In this document: piece after piece, positions 63,818 through 64,000 of the stretch | How positions within the stretch are numbered: position 1 is the first letter of the stretch | How the letters are laid out: each line of letters starts with the position of its first letter | From: Stenotrophomonas sp. 364 | GTDB taxonomy: Bacteria > Pseudomonadota > Gammaproteobacteria > Xanthomonadales > Xanthomonadaceae | Direction of reading: 5' to 3' | DNA length: 64,000 nt | NCBI RefSeq assembly: GCF_009832905.1 | Contig: NZ_CP047135.1 | Span: forward strand, 3,388,001-3,452,000 | Program-made: the position numbers and the translations under genes | The notes under the pieces: model-generated | Database searches by the model: none | The model's input: only the letters and a program-made list of their open reading frames with translations | What the model was told of the DNA's origin: nothing

Positions 63818-64000
63818 TCATCCCTGCTGCAGCTGCGCCAGGAAGCGCCGCGGGGCGCCGTCGAAGCCGCCGTTGGACATGAACACGACATGGTCGCCGG
63901 GGGCTGCGATCTCGCCCAACCGCGCGAGCAACGCATCGGTGTCGGGCACGGCGTGGGCCTGCCCCCGCACGGCGGCGACCACACCGGCCGCATCCCACGC
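63818..64000 (-). CDS. mpl: UDP-N-acetylmuramate:L-Ala-gamma-D-Glu-meso-DAP ligase (3' end only)
   Basis: The last 60 residues of an Mur-ligase family member: DTDALLARLGEIAAPGDHVVFMSNGGFDGAPRRFLAQL. The VFMSNGGFxG segment is typical of the Mpl C-terminal domain. Mpl recycles cell-wall tripeptide back to UDP-MurNAc-tripeptide. The rest of the gene is beyond the right edge. It lies 19 bp upstream of the frameshifted LON-domain gene, read in the same direction. Confidence 0.85.
   Translation of the reverse strand, partial: AWDAAGVVAAVRGQAHAVPDTDALLARLGEIAAPGDHVVFMSNGGFDGAPRRFLAQLQQG

Overview
The window reads as chromosome of a Stenotrophomonas-like member of the Xanthomonadaceae (Gammaproteobacteria). 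The evidence is high GC, Xanthomonadaceae-type gene neighbourhoods (pilMN next to mrcA; rpoZ-spoT-ridA-recG; zapA-6S RNA-fthC-EVE-rpiA), and dozens of short palindromes that begin GTAG and carry GCCGACC..GGTCGGC arms, the repeat family typical of Stenotrophomonas. No rRNA, tRNA, prophage or insertion sequence was recognised.

Layout. 1-4.9 kb: type IV pilus genes pilN (cut by the window edge) and pilM, divergent from the cell-wall synthase gene mrcA. 4.97-7.1 kb: a compact three-gene minus-strand operon with a small membrane protein and two paralogous TIR-domain proteins, a candidate immune module. 7.2-12.3 kb: a 1716-residue trimeric autotransporter adhesin built partly from exact-period 285-bp repeats. 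12.4-17.5 kb: a CS1/CFA-I-type (alpha) fimbrial operon, pilin-usher-tip adhesin-chaperone, whose tip adhesin gene is broken by one in-frame amber codon. 17.7-19.4 kb: an alpha/beta hydrolase divergent from an AraC-type regulator. 19.4-23.1 kb: a candidate RiPP locus with two Thr-rich, three-Cys precursor peptides and a lanthipeptide-synthetase-like lyase-kinase that has no cyclase domain, flanked by two copies of a small OB-fold periplasmic protein gene.

23.6-49 kb is mostly core metabolism and information processing: gltA, rpmE2, a nucleoside hydrolase, recG, ridA, spoT, rpoZ, gmk, yicC, then rph, a VOC protein, rdgB, hemW, a DUF1631-PilZ pair, pepQ, pepP, ygfB, zapB-like and zapA, 6S RNA, fthC, an EVE protein, rpiA, a DUF192 lipoprotein, a SirB1-family protein, rubredoxin and thiE. 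49-56.9 kb carries hemL, azurin, a HAD hydrolase, argD, a Kv-type channel with a C-terminal zinc ribbon, two DUF3829 lipoproteins and an SDR. 57-64 kb carries small lipoproteins (one frameshifted), DUF4288 and DUF2867 proteins, a small kinase, a DedA-PAP2 fusion, a frameshifted LON-domain gene and the 3' end of mpl.

How it fits together: surface attachment (type IV pili, alpha fimbriae, trimeric adhesin) is concentrated in the first 18 kb together with the two most unusual loci, the TIR operon and the cyclase-less RiPP locus. The GTAG palindromes sit almost only at 3' ends of genes. In four cases (hemW, pepP, argD, the HAD gene) the TAG of the palindrome is itself the stop codon.
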